Part shown: positions 46,505 to 56,093 of the stretch, piece by piece
Numbering within the stretch: position 1 is the stretch's first letter
How the letters are laid out: each line of letters opens with the position of its first letter
Origin: Okeania hirsuta
GTDB taxonomy: Bacteria; Cyanobacteriota; Cyanobacteriia; Cyanobacteriales; Microcoleaceae
NCBI RefSeq assembly: GCF_003838195.1
Contig: NZ_RCBY01000007.1
Location: 1-64,000 of the forward strand
DNA length: 64,000 nt
Reading direction: 5' to 3'
Program-made: the position numbers and the translations under genes
The notes under the pieces: generated by a model
What the model saw: only the letters and a program-made list of their open reading frames with translations
What the model was told of the DNA's origin: nothing
Database searches by the model: none

Positions 46505-47749
46505 TCAATTCGGGTGAAAAGCTAAAGACGTTACCCAACCAGAATGCTGTTGAAGAATACGAGGTGGTTGATAGCTATTGATATTCCACAAACGAATACT
46601 TCTGTCAGCACTTCCACTAGCCATAGTTTTACCATCGCTACTTAAAGCAACTGCCCAAACCTTATCCTGATGACCATTAAAAATACGTTTGAGTTTTCCT
46701 GTTTCTAGTTGCCACAACCGAATAGTTTGATCGGCACTCCCACTAACCACATTTTTTCCATCGCTGCTAATAGCAACTGCAAAAACTGAGTCTCCATGAC
46801 TGGTAGGAGAGTTGGGAGCAAAAAAAGTGTGACAATGTTGTTTTGTCTCTATATTATATGTGGTGATTTTTCCGTCGAAGTCTCCGCTAACGAGTATGGG
46901 AGTCTTGATATTAAGAGCGACAGTTTGTACTTCCTGTGAATATCCGAAAAAAGTGTAGAGACGTTTACCAGTTTTGATATTCCATAAGCTGACTGAGCGA
47001 TCGCTACTTGCTGTGGCAAAAGTTTGACCATCTCCACTAACAGTCACAGCATTAATTGAGGCGGTATGTGCTTTGATAACTTTTGTACATTTCCAAATTA
47101 ATTTTTGCTGCGGTTGTAGCTCCGAAGTTTCTGTGGGTGAGGTAGAAAAACTTGATTTATTTTGGCAACCTATATTTTTCTTCAGTTGTGTCAACTCTGC
47201 CTCTATTTCCAAATCAGTAAATTTTTGCTTTGCCACAGTTTCAGTCAAGACAAAATCCAATTCAACCATGGTTTGATTATAAGCTTCTTGCCACGAAACT
47301 CGATCTAAAAATTTCCCCTCCATCTGCTCAAAAATAGCAAAAGAATCAACTATTCGGTTTTGTGGGGATGAGTTAATCGCTTGAAAAAATCCATAAAGAC
47401 CAAGACCAACTACTCCACCAAAAGTTGCCATTGCTCCCATACCAACACCAAAAGCAGTCCCCCCAACTCCCAAACCTATACCACCAATAGTAGAAGAAAG
47501 AGTAACTCCTCCATAACTACCCATACCAATAAAACCAATAGCAGTGGGGTCTGATTCTGTGATAGCTTTGACCGCTCCATAAGTTGCTGCACCGACAACT
47601 GCACCTGCACCGATAATAGGAGTTGCGCCGATGCTGATACCTCCAAAACTACCTATTAATCCAATATTGCCGACTGTGGTAGAAAAGGTTGCGCCAGTTG
47701 TTGCGCCTATGGATATATATGGAAGACTTTCAGGTAAATTTTTGCTCAT
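46505..47749 (-). CDS. Glycine-rich membrane / WD40-repeat protein, probably 3'-truncated
   Basis: 414 residues. Residues ~10-125 hold two repeats of a Gly/Ala/Thr-rich hydrophobic glycine-zipper-like block, each ending in (Y/L)GxxxAI or YGFFQAI: GGISIGATPIIGAGAVVGAAT and GGVTLSSTIGGIGLGVGG segments. A helical linker follows (about 130-200), then WD40 blades (TKVIKAHTASINAVTVSGDGQTFATASSDRSVSLWNI; DSVFAVAISSDGKNVVSGSADQTIRLWQL; DKVWAVALSSDGKTMASGSADRSIRLWNI). The chain stops after only the first strand of the next blade (SGWVTSLAFHPN), giving about four blades where seven are usual, which suggests lost 3' sequence. Confidence 0.75.
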   Translation of the reverse strand: MSKNLPESLPYISIGATTGATFSTTVGNIGLIGSFGGISIGATPIIGAGAVVGAATYGAVKAITESDPTAIGFIGMGSYGGVTLSSTIGGIGLGVGGTAFGVGMGAMATFGGVVGLGLYGFFQAINSSPQNRIVDSFAIFEQMEGKFLDRVSWQEAYNQTMVELDFVLTETVAKQKFTDLEIEAELTQLKKNIGCQNKSSFSTSPTETSELQPQQKLIWKCTKVIKAHTASINAVTVSGDGQTFATASSDRSVSLWNIKTGKRLYTFFGYSQEVQTVALNIKTPILVSGDFDGKITTYNIETKQHCHTFFAPNSPTSHGDSVFAVAISSDGKNVVSGSADQTIRLWQLETGKLKRIFNGHQDKVWAVALSSDGKTMASGSADRSIRLWNINSYQPPRILQQHSGWVTSLAFHPN

Positions 47750-47896
47750 TGCTAGAAACCCACTAATGTTTGGGTCAAGAAAAATGTGTGTTTGATTTCA
47801 ACATAAACTTTTTCTGGTTAGCTCTGCATCAGTGGATTTACCAATTTTTTTAAGATCGAGTTTCGTATGTTATAATGCCTACCTTAATTCTTTGCT

Positions 47897-48334
47897 TCAA
47901 GGCAAATATTTCTGCACGACACTCCAACCAGTCAAAGATACTGTTGCGAAACTAAACAACAAAATAATATTAGTCGTGATATGGAGCGATCGCGCCCAAG
48001 GTTGTTTAGGATCAATCTGAGTCGCACTCCACGCGGAAACTAAAACCAAAGCTACAACAGTTAAACCAGCAGGTAAATGAGCAGAATGACCCAAGTTACC
48101 ATAATAACCAATAGTTCCCACCAAACCAATTGCCAGTAACAAAATTACTAGAAATACCATTGTACCACCAATAATATAATGAAAACCTCGTAACCATTGG
48201 GGGCGTTTTTGTTTGTTATGGCGGGCAAAAAACATCCAACCGCCTGTTACTGCTAATAATGAATAGGCAAATAGGGAAAGACCCATAGACCAAGCTGCTA
48301 TTTTCCATAGCCAGAGAAAAGAAGGTAAATTCAT
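47897..48334 (-). CDS. DUF4079 membrane protein
   Basis: A 145-residue protein with four predicted TM helices (about 8-35, 50-75, 85-108, 117-140) and His residues facing the membrane (FHYIIGG, LGHSAHLPAG, SLHITTN), as in DUF4079, a cyanobacterial and plastid family that resembles small b-type cytochromes. Located in thylakoid or plasma membrane by inference; function unknown. It is adjacent and co-directional to the WD40 gene but 147 bp away. Confidence 0.82.
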   Translation of the reverse strand: MNLPSFLWLWKIAAWSMGLSLFAYSLLAVTGGWMFFARHNKQKRPQWLRGFHYIIGGTMVFLVILLLAIGLVGTIGYYGNLGHSAHLPAGLTVVALVLVSAWSATQIDPKQPWARSLHITTNIILLFSFATVSLTGWSVVQKYLP

Positions 48335-48374
48335 GTATATTGATTGTAATGTTTACATTCAAGATAAAGAGGGA

Positions 48375-48545
48375 ACAGGGAGGAGCAATTGATAATTTAT
48401 GGATAATAATTGATTTTATTCTTGATTTTTACCAGATGTCTAATAAATTAGACCATTTCTCAAAAACTTTTCTACGCTTTCTTGAGCAGGAGACCCACCC
48501 CTACTGCTCCCAGGAGGGGAAGTAGGGAAGTGGGGGAGAAGTAAA
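48375..48545. repeat. Partial MITE and CCTCCCAGGAGG repeat
   Basis: About 48382-48441 matches one end of the TAGACATCTCC-family MITE in reverse (TTGATAATTTATGGATAATAATTG ... CCAGATGTCTAATAAA, positions only). A palindromic spacer follows at about 48493-48525. No gene in this 331-bp gap. Confidence 0.5.
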
Positions 48546-48624
48546 CATAATAATAATTAACACTAACATAGCTAAAATTAGCAAAAAAAATATTTAGATA
48601 ACTTAATTTAATGTTGTTCTATTT

Positions 48625-48647
48625 TTGGACATTTAACTATTGTCCAA
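48625..48647. promoter_or_regulatory. Palindrome TTGGACA-N9-TGTCCAA, putative operator
   Basis: Perfect 7-bp arms, TTGGACA (48625-48631) and TGTCCAA (48641-48647), centred 30 bases before the ATG of the HTH protein at 48666. Location and symmetry suggest autoregulation by that protein. Confidence 0.5.
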
Positions 48648-48665
48648 CAGTTAAGGAAAAAAATC

Positions 48666-49139
48666 ATGGGTACTAGAGAAGCATCTTTTTTATTAGGTAT
48701 ATCTCGTCAACGTTTATTAGTTTTACTTGCTCAAGGAAGAGTTAAAGGAGCACAGAAAAAAGGTAGATTCTGGGAAATACCAGTATCTTCGAGTGGAATG
48801 CCCGTAATAATTCCGGCTCGGCGGGGTCCGAAAGGTATGTGGCGCAAGAAAGAAACTACTACACCAAAAATGATTCATGTCAATCAAAACAAAATTCAAA
48901 GTAATAAAACTAAGCCTCCAACAGAATTGGAACCTGTAGTGTCACTCAAGCACAGCGGTCATAACTATTATGGTTATGAGTTATATATTTCAGGTCCTTG
49001 CCAAATAGTCTATCGACCTTACAAACCAGCAAGTTGTGGCGCTCATCTGTGGATTAATACTTTTGATTCTGTGCAATTTATAGATACTAAATCGAATCCA
49101 GCTACTGCAAGGCAATCTAGCAAACAAATTTTCATCTAG
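48666..49139 (+). CDS. Helix-turn-helix protein with unknown C-terminal domain
   Basis: 157 residues. The N-terminus TREASFLLGISRQRLLVLLAQGRVKGAQKKGRFWEIP is a MerR/excisionase-type winged HTH (helix-turn-helix, then a wing with RFWEIP). A basic linker follows, then a ~60-residue C-terminal module (HNYYGYELYISGPCQIVYRPYKPASCGAHLWINTFDSVQFID) I do not recognise. RBS AAGGAAAAAAATC. The palindrome just upstream is a candidate operator. It could be a repressor of itself or of neighbours. Confidence 0.7.
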   Translation: MGTREASFLLGISRQRLLVLLAQGRVKGAQKKGRFWEIPVSSSGMPVIIPARRGPKGMWRKKETTTPKMIHVNQNKIQSNKTKPPTELEPVVSLKHSGHNYYGYELYISGPCQIVYRPYKPASCGAHLWINTFDSVQFIDTKSNPATARQSSKQIFI

Positions 49140-49394
49140 TTTGCTTTCAAAGATAGAATATCATCACTAAAAAATATTTATTCGCTCAGAGCAGCTCAAC
49201 TGACAATAACTTCAGCAGGCTTGGTGCTGTTTGTTTGTGGGAAATTGTCACAGTATTAAGGTAGAAAATTTTGAACTCTCCACACTTCTCACACTCCCTT
49301 ACTCCCCTACTCCCCTACTCCTCTGCTGAATCCTGACTCCTAAAGTATTAAAATTAATATCATACACTAATTCAGCAACGCCAAAAATTTTATC

Positions 49395-50354
49395 ATGCCT
49401 ACCTATACTGGAATTTCTAGTGAAGCTTTTCGCCATCCCTTGGACCGGGAAGCAGAAAATGCTTTACGCAGCGTGCCTGGGTTTGACTTGATTGCCAGCA
49501 AATTTGTAGAATTTGTTTACGAACGCCCACAATATGTTTATTTAATGGGAAATAGTATTCAAGTTGGGCCTCGTCAATATGCTAGTATCTATCAGATATT
49601 TCGGGGATGCGTTAGAGATTTAGATATACTCCCCGAACCTACTTTATTTGTATCTCAAAATCCTCAAGTAAATAGCTATTCTCTAGGCAAAGAACAACCT
49701 TTAATTATCCTAAATACTGGTCTTTTAGACTTATTAAATGAGAAAGAATTAAAGACTGTACTAGCTCACGAATTAGGACATATTAAATGTGGCCACCCAA
49801 CTTTAAACCAGATGGCAATTTGGGCAATGGGTATAGCTTCTATGATTGGGGAAGTAACATTTGGTTTGGGTAATGTAGTTAGTAGTGGATTGATTTATGC
49901 TTTCTATGAGTGGCGACGCAAAGCTGAGTTATCAGCAGACCGGGCGGCTTTGTTAGTGATGGATGACCTAAATTTAGTCATGGAAACTATGATGAAGTTG
50001 GCTGGGGTAAGTAGTAAGTATGCCAATGAGTGTAGTTTACAAGAGTTTATTCGTCAGTCCGATAATTATCAAGACTTAGACCAAGATGGCCTAAATCAAG
50101 TGTATAAATTCTTGCTTTATAATGGTGGTCAGGGTGTAATGTTGAGTCATCCTTTCCCTGTAGAAAGGCTACAGTATTTACAAAACTGGGCAAATTCTTC
50201 AGAATATCGTCAAATTCGTGCTGGTAACTACAAAAGAGCTGGTGCTGAGGGTGCTGTTGAGGTTGAAGTTGAATCCCCAAAAAATGAATCTGAAGAGTTG
50301 CGCCGTCAAATTCAGGAACTGCAAAAGGAAATTAATCGAATTAAGGGGAATTAA
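49395..50354 (+). CDS. M48-family metallopeptidase
   Basis: A 319-residue zinc protease: HELGH (His125, Glu126, His129) within VLAHELGHIKCGHP and the third ligand region EWRRKAELSADRAALLVM (Glu). The N-terminal part (about 1-110) has the M48 layout. One hydrophobic segment (about 135-165) is moderate; the C-terminus ends in a coiled coil (ESEELRRQIQELQKEINRIKGN). Unlike HtpX it lacks clear flanking TM helices, so it is likely a soluble or peripheral M48B/C-type enzyme. Confidence 0.88.
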   Translation: MPTYTGISSEAFRHPLDREAENALRSVPGFDLIASKFVEFVYERPQYVYLMGNSIQVGPRQYASIYQIFRGCVRDLDILPEPTLFVSQNPQVNSYSLGKEQPLIILNTGLLDLLNEKELKTVLAHELGHIKCGHPTLNQMAIWAMGIASMIGEVTFGLGNVVSSGLIYAFYEWRRKAELSADRAALLVMDDLNLVMETMMKLAGVSSKYANECSLQEFIRQSDNYQDLDQDGLNQVYKFLLYNGGQGVMLSHPFPVERLQYLQNWANSSEYRQIRAGNYKRAGAEGAVEVEVESPKNESEELRRQIQELQKEINRIKGN

Positions 50355-50513
50355 AAATATACTCTACTTCCTAAATTTATCCGGAAACTAGCTTGTATCT
50401 AGATGTAGTTAATAGTATGAAATATGTACAAATATTTGTTTCTCTTAGTAAGAAATATTAGTCTACTGTTTTCTGTATCTAAAACTATACAAAATAATCA
50501 GGTATTTATAATT

Positions 50514-50936
50514 ATGTTACAAGATAAAAATAAGAATGGTTATAGCAAAGCACCTATATTTTGGGGTCTGAGCAAAGCAGGAGCGATCGCTCTGACAGTA
50601 GCAGCGACAGTCATGGGATTTACTAATCCTCCTAGAAGTGAATATGTTAATTATGCTTCTAATAAACTGGCAAGTGAGATTAGAGAATCTGTTTGTAAAG
50701 AGTCAAAAGTTCCAGATTTTTTGAGTGATTTTACAGGTGATTTAGTTCAAAGTTGTGAAAAGCTAATTAAGAGTCAAAGAACTACGATTAAAGAATTAAT
50801 GGATAATGCCACTCAACGTCAGAATTTAATATTATTTAGTGTTTATACAACTGAGTTTCGTGGTAATAGATATCAGACTATTGGAGCAGTGGGAAATTTT
50901 CTGACATTTCCACCAGAGAAAATCGAGCAAAATTAA
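50514..50936 (+). CDS. DUF4359 protein, membrane-anchored
   Basis: 140 residues from the ATG at 50514 (MLQDKNKNGYSK); the longer frame from 50424 adds a poorly supported leader. A single TM (AGAIALTVAATVMGFTNPP, about 21-39) leads into the DUF4359 domain with two conserved Cys (RESVCKE, VQSCEKL) and the C-terminal strand SVYTTEFRGNRYQTIGAVGNFLTF. Periplasmic or lumenal orientation is probable. Function unknown. It follows the M48 protease on the same strand. Confidence 0.78.
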   Translation: MLQDKNKNGYSKAPIFWGLSKAGAIALTVAATVMGFTNPPRSEYVNYASNKLASEIRESVCKESKVPDFLSDFTGDLVQSCEKLIKSQRTTIKELMDNATQRQNLILFSVYTTEFRGNRYQTIGAVGNFLTFPPEKIEQN

Positions 50937-50950
50937 TTACAATTCATGCT

Positions 50951-51088
50951 ACTTCAGCGGGAGCATCTCAATGCAAGAATAAAGCCAAAAATTTATCGCT
51001 TTTAGGCAACAGGCAACAGGCAACAGGGAATAGGGAATATATAGGAAAAAAAAGTATTTTTGCAAATATGAAATGCACCCAATTCAGC
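50951..51088. mobile_element. MITE with GGGTGCATCTCA ends, copy 2
   Basis: The element 50959-51080 has ends GGGAGCATCTCA and TGAAATGCACCC. It is the reverse-orientation homologue of 16921-17038, with the same GGCAACA array and AAATTTATCGCTTTT. The 8-bp flanks ACTTCAGC (50951-50958) and AATTCAGC (51081-51088) match 7 of 8, an aged target duplication. Confidence 0.75.
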
Positions 51089-51141
51089 AAACTTTGTAGA
51101 GGCGTTTTATTTAACGTCTCTATATTTTTTTTCCGAAATAT

Positions 51142-51746
51142 TTAGAATTGATATTCTTTCTTAGATTCTAATAAATTTCTATACAAAGGTGATTTGATTT
51201 TTTCTAAATGCTCAATATTCACTATATCTAATACCATCAGCACCCTACTTTCATAAAATGAAGAATCAATTGTACCAATAGTTTGATAACCTAATTTTTC
51301 AAAAAAGGGAACCAAGTATGCTAAATTATCTATCAAATTAAATTTGATTTCATCTAACAACAGTTGTTTATAGTGTGCTTGCACTATTTTCAAAGCTATT
51401 AGCGTTCCTCTAAGATAACTTTTAACCATAAATCTCCTACTAATTGATGTAGATAAGACATTTGCATCTCCTACTGTTTCACTAATCTTATAAAACTTTA
51501 TATAATAGTCTGAATCTAAATCTTTAGCATAATTGCATCGAGCAGTACCAACTAATTCATGATTATTAAAAGCTACAAATAAATTAGCACATAAGTCTAA
51601 TGTGTCTTCTACTTTCTTTTGTTCGTGGTTAGGTTCATAGTTTGGACAATTTTTCAACCATCCTAGTTATTCTACATAGATTTGATAGCACAATTTAAAT
51701 TTTTTTCTCTTTCTTCAGGAGTTTGAGCTAATCTGATTTCTAACAT
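51142..51746 (-). pseudogene. GNAT-type acetyltransferase pseudogene 1
   Basis: Joined with 51959-52562 by homology. The ancestral start is ATG at 51746 (MLEIRLAQTPEERE), but an extra A in the following A-run shifts the frame, and the correct frame then meets TAA where the paralogue has GAA (QIYVE*LGW against QIYAEELGW). From the codons after that stop (TTG at 51657) the frame stays open: NYEPNHEQKKVEDTLDLCANLFVAFNNHELVGTARCNYAKD ... FFEKLGYQTIGTIDSSFYESRVLMVLD, a GNAT-like core. Two lesions in the first ~35 codons make a normal product unlikely. Confidence 0.75.
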
Positions 51747-51958
51747 AATTAGAGATATAGCGTTTTTATTTGAGATGCGGAAACCAAATCCTCTTAAAAA
51801 GGGAATAAGGAATAGGCAATTAGCAATTTTAAAGGATGAAAAACAGTATTAAATTCTGAAAAATAAAAGGGAAGAGCTACTTAATACAGCATTTTTTTAT
51901 GATAAAAAACCACGTTATAGATTTACATTTTATTGAAAAAACTATATTATTTCTTAGA

Positions 51959-52562
51959 TTATAACAAGTTTCTATACAAAGATTGAAAAGGTGATTTAAC
52001 TTTCTCTAAATGTTTAAAATCAAGTAGGCCTAGCACCATCAGCACACTACTTTCATACATTTGATAATCAATTTCACTAATAGTTTGATAACCTAGTTTT
52101 TCAAAAAAAGGAACCAAGTATAATTCGGCATCTACAAAATCAAATTTGATTCCATCTAGCAACTGTTGTTTGTATAATGCTTGCATTATTTTCAACCCTA
52201 TACCTTTTCCTCTAAAATTACTTTGAACCATAAATCTCCCAGTAATTGATGTATATAAGGTATTTATATCTCCTACTTTTTCCATTTGATAGAGTTTTAT
52301 ATAGTAGTCTAAATCTAAGTTTTCCAAGCCTAAGTCTTTAGTATAATTGCATCTAAATAGTACCAACCAATTGATGATGATCGAGAGCCATAAATAGATT
52401 AGCAGATAAGTCCAATAGGTCTTCTACTTTCTTTTGTTGGTGGTTTGGTTCATAGTTTGGAAAATTTTCCAACCATCCTAGTTCTTCTGCATAGATTTGA
52501 TAGCGCAATTTGAAAATTTATTCTCTTTCTTCAAGAGTCCGAGCTAATCTGATTTCTAACAT
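51959..52562 (-). pseudogene. GNAT-type acetyltransferase pseudogene 2
   Basis: Paralogue of the preceding pseudogene, 816 bp upstream on the same strand. Start ATG at 52562 (MLEIRLARTLEERE), then TAA in place of the Lys codon. The frame continues (IFKLRYQIYAEELGWLENFPNYEPNHQQKKVEDLLDLSANLFMALDHHQLVGTI) until a one-base T insertion near 52363 moves the rest (RCNYTKDLG ... FFEKLGYQTISEID) into another frame. The GNAT acetyl-CoA loop region is NFRGKGIGLKIMQA (R-G-x-G-x-G-like), better kept here than in copy 1. Confidence 0.75.
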
Positions 52563-53014
52563 AGTATTTATATCGATTCAACTTCTGTTATTTTTTCACT
52601 TACTTGCGATCAATTTCTATTCTGATTTGATAACAATTTTGAGAACTAAATCTCTGGCAATTACAAACAATAAACAATATTATACCATTTTTTTCATGGC
52701 AAAAAATCGTTGGTAGTCATATCAATGTCTCCTTAAACAGAATTGCTTGCTGTTCCACCGAAGGACTCTACAAGCTTTTCAGAAAAGGTTTAAATCTTAA
52801 TGGAAATGTCTATTAATAGCCAGATAAAAAAGCTAATTGCTGATATCTGACTACTAATTAATTACTCTACAACATTACCGAAGAATTAATAATTAAATAA
52901 TTCAGGTTTAAAGTCTCCCCTTTCAAGGGTAAAAAAATAAATTTTTTCCCTACCGTGTCAATCCTCTCCCTAAAAGGGAGAGGTAATTATCAATTATCAA
53001 TTATCAATTATCAA
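52563..53014. other. Gap with dispersed repeat
   Basis: No gene. About 52900-52990 contains the AAAGTCTCCCCTTTC repeat seen near 36010 and 54590, then tandem TTATCAA units (52988-53017) that run up to the hisS stop. Confidence 0.45.
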
Positions 53015-54406
53015 TTATTGAACCAATCTTTGTTTTAATACACCTGCTAAACCTGCTATTGGCACTTTCATTTGTTCGCCAGTTCGTAAATCTTTGAAAC
53101 TACACATATTAGCTGCTGCTTCCTCAGAACCAATAATTATACAAAAAGGAATTTTTTGCTTATCAGCTTGTTGTAATTGTTTACCCACTCCACGACTATC
53201 AAAACTGGTTATAACATTCATCCCGCTACGACGCAATTTTTGGGAAACATCTAAATAAGTTGCCATTAAATCTTCTTGCATATTCACAACCATAACTGTT
53301 GCTGGAGTAGGAGCAAAAGATTCCAGAATACCCGCCTTTAATAAACGACTCATTAATCTAGTTAAACCAATAGAAATACCAACTCCTGGCATTTTCTCTC
53401 CAATAAAAGTTCCGACTAACTCTTCATATCTACCCCCAGAACAAATACTTCCTAAAGCTTCATGTCCGATTAAAGTAGTTTCATAAACTGTGCCCGTATA
53501 ATAATCTAATCCCCTAGCTATTGATAGGTCAATACAAAAACGTTTGTCTGAAACTCCCAAATTTATGACACCAGAAATTACTGTTTCTAATTCAGAAATT
53601 CCCTGAGTTAAAACCTCAGAATTATCCAAAGTTTCTGTCATACTTTTCAGCTTATCCAAAACATCATCAACAGAACCTTTAATATTAGTAAAATCCCCAA
53701 CTTTTTCTACTTGATATTCAGATAACCCAATTTCTTTCAAAGCTTTTTTAACTTTTACTTCTCCCACTTTTTCCGCAGTATCAACAATCCGAATACAAGA
53801 CACAATATTCTCTGCTGCTACTCCCACAGATGCAAAAAAACCAGTTAAAACTTTGCGGTTATTAATTCTGATGAGAAAATCACCAATATTAATCGCTTCA
53901 AAGATTTCAGCAATAATCGCTGGAACTTGTGCATCATATAATAAACTTAATTTACCTCTACCAACAACATCAATATCACATTGTCTAAACTGTCGAAAAC
54001 GACCATCTTTTGCCCGCTCCCCTCGAAAAACAACATCCATTTGATAACGAGCAAAAGGGAAATTTAGATCGTTCAAATGCCGAGCAATATAAGCAGCCAA
54101 AGGCACAGTTTGGTCGAATTTTAACGCCCTTTCTTCTGAGCCAGTATCTCCAGCTTTTTCCTTTTCTGCTTGACGATTTGGAGGTAGAATAGGAGATAAA
54201 CCATAAACAATATTATCTCCTTGATTTCCTTTTGCTTGTAGAACCTCTAAACGTTCAACTGCTGGAGTTTCAATAGGTGTAAATCCGTAGCGTTCAAACA
54301 CCTGACGAATTGTATCCATTAAGTAAGATTCTAATCGTTTTTCACCAGGGAGGAATTCTGGAAATCCACTAGGACAACTATAATTAATTTTATCTGTTTT
54401 TGCCAT
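53015..54406 (-). CDS. hisS: Histidyl-tRNA synthetase
   Basis: A 463-residue class II synthetase. Motif 1 region SYLMDTIRQVFERYGFTPIETPAVE; motif 2 FARYQMDVVFRGERAKDGRFRQFRQCDIDVVG; His-binding LSIARGLDYYTGTVYE; motif 3 GVGISIGLTRLMSRL. The anticodon-binding domain is at about 370-463 (TPATVMVVNMQEDL...KQLQQADKQKIPFCIIIGSEE). It is longer than the ~420-residue common bacterial form because of an insertion near 75-95 (ILPPNRQAEKEKAGDTGSEERALKFD) and inserts in the middle domain. It attaches His to tRNA-His. RBS GAGG 6 bases before the ATG. Confidence 0.93.
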   Translation of the reverse strand: MAKTDKINYSCPSGFPEFLPGEKRLESYLMDTIRQVFERYGFTPIETPAVERLEVLQAKGNQGDNIVYGLSPILPPNRQAEKEKAGDTGSEERALKFDQTVPLAAYIARHLNDLNFPFARYQMDVVFRGERAKDGRFRQFRQCDIDVVGRGKLSLLYDAQVPAIIAEIFEAINIGDFLIRINNRKVLTGFFASVGVAAENIVSCIRIVDTAEKVGEVKVKKALKEIGLSEYQVEKVGDFTNIKGSVDDVLDKLKSMTETLDNSEVLTQGISELETVISGVINLGVSDKRFCIDLSIARGLDYYTGTVYETTLIGHEALGSICSGGRYEELVGTFIGEKMPGVGISIGLTRLMSRLLKAGILESFAPTPATVMVVNMQEDLMATYLDVSQKLRRSGMNVITSFDSRGVGKQLQQADKQKIPFCIIIGSEEAAANMCSFKDLRTGEQMKVPIAGLAGVLKQRLVQ

Positions 54407-54739
54407 TTTTTACCTCATCTTTAGAGTAGGGGAGTATTCAACAACTAATAATTAATAATTAATAATTAACAATTACCTCTCCTTGAAAGCGGATAGGATT
54501 GAGTCAAAGGAAAATTTATTCTTCTCTTGGTCGATTAGATATGGTGAGGAAACTTCGCCATCTCTCGACCGCTTTTTATCTCCTTAAAAAGGGAGGCTTT
54601 AGACCACAATTTATCGGGAAAAATATAAATAATTAACGCACTACTGGCTATTAATTATTAAAAGGATTATTCGGAAGCTGATAGCTGATAACGCAGTTTC
54701 GACCATAGGAGGCTAGCTGGTCGCTGTTTGCTTACTTCC
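54407..54739. repeat. Gap with CGACCAAGAG dispersed repeat
   Basis: About 54480-54610 is an inverted relative of 36001-36115 (CTCTTGGTCGATTAGATATGG; AAAAAGGGAGGCTTTA). Tandem AATTAATAATT tracts lie at 54447-54472. No gene. Confidence 0.55.
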
Positions 54740-55660
54740 TTACTTTTTCTTTCCACCAAAAATACCCCCAAATAAACCACCGCCTTTATCAGATTTAGTT
54801 CCTTTTTTACCTGTTTTTTTACTTGGTTTATTATTGCCAGTTGCCGCTTGTTCTAATAATTTTTTTACTTCTAATGCTTTTGGCTCTTGAGGATTTAATG
54901 AAAGAGCTTTTTTGACTTCAATTTTCGCCATTGTGCCTTGCTTTTGCTGGAAGTAACAAAAACCTAATAAAGCATGACAAAGACTATCATTTTGCTCAAA
55001 TTTCAAAGCTCCTTTTAACTCTGAAATTGCCTTCACATAATTTTTATTAGATATTAATATTTTAGCCCTATTACAAGCTTGCTCTACCAAAGGATTTTTA
55101 GTTGAGGGTTTTATAGTTGTGGGTTTGGCAGAATCACTAGGAGGTTTCGGTGTAGGTGGAGGTGAGGGTTTAACAACTCCAGAACCACTTTTGCGCAGTA
55201 AATAAGCTAAATTCAGTTCACTAATTTCTCCAATGATATCTAAAGTTTTGTCAATAGATTCATATTCGCGATCGCTTAATTCCTTGAGAGTTTCCTTATA
55301 TATGTTTTGATAATCTCCCGCCTTAGCAATTTTTTTTGCTGCATCAGTAGTCAACTGAATTTGACTGCGCTGTTGAGAAACAGTATTACTGAGATTTTTG
55401 AGAACAACAAAAAGTTCAGCGCGATCGCCTTCCTTAGAAAATTTATTATAAGCAGGACTCACCAACTTAGATAACAACTGATTAGCAAATTCTTTATCAG
55501 TTTCACTTTCAAAGGGTGAAGTATCAGGATGTAAACGACGCGCCACTCGCATATACCGTTTACGAATCTCACCAAATTCTGCATCTAGAGAAACCCCTAA
55601 AATTGCGTGATGGTCTGTGAAATCAAATTGGAATAATCCTTGTTTAAATGTAAAAGACAT
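54740..55660 (-). CDS. J-domain / TPR protein
   Basis: 306 residues. J domain at about 14-78 with the HPD motif intact (His44, Pro45, Asp46 in RRLHPDTSP), so it can stimulate an Hsp70. A helical middle follows, then a Pro/Ser/Thr linker (PSPPPTPKPPSDSAKP), a TPR pair (about 190-270: AISELKGALKFEQNDSLCHALLGFCYFQQ) and a Lys-rich tail finishing GGGLFGGIFGGKKK. It is a cytosolic co-chaperone type; the TPR probably binds clients. RBS AGGAA about 10 bases upstream. Confidence 0.87.
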   Translation of the reverse strand: MSFTFKQGLFQFDFTDHHAILGVSLDAEFGEIRKRYMRVARRLHPDTSPFESETDKEFANQLLSKLVSPAYNKFSKEGDRAELFVVLKNLSNTVSQQRSQIQLTTDAAKKIAKAGDYQNIYKETLKELSDREYESIDKTLDIIGEISELNLAYLLRKSGSGVVKPSPPPTPKPPSDSAKPTTIKPSTKNPLVEQACNRAKILISNKNYVKAISELKGALKFEQNDSLCHALLGFCYFQQKQGTMAKIEVKKALSLNPQEPKALEVKKLLEQAATGNNKPSKKTGKKGTKSDKGGGLFGGIFGGKKK

Positions 55661-55721
55661 AATAACAACTTTTCCTTAACAAAATGACATTGAATCTAAA
55701 CTTAATCCTTTTTACCTCTAA

Positions 55722-55848
55722 TTAGACATCTCCGGAAATTAGACATATAGATCATTTTTTGTGTCTTTTTTCAGAAATTTTCTTCCCTATTCCCTATTGC
55801 CTATTGCCTACTTCTGCAAAAAGTCTATTCTTTCTCGGAGATATCTAA
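55722..55848. mobile_element. MITE related to the TAGACATCTCC family (variant B)
   Basis: Ends TTAGACATCTCCGG (55722) and CGGAGATATCTAA (to 55848) bound 127 bp containing TTTTTTGTGTCTTTTTTC and a TTCCCTA/TTGCCTA tract. The homologue at 29288-29505 is inverted and expanded. It abuts the next MITE directly. Confidence 0.6.

Positions 55849-56093
<245 letters not shown>

Noticed and set aside
46849-47037. 62-codon minus-strand frame inside the WD40 gene
   Set aside because: Alternative-frame reading of WD40 blades without its own start signal.
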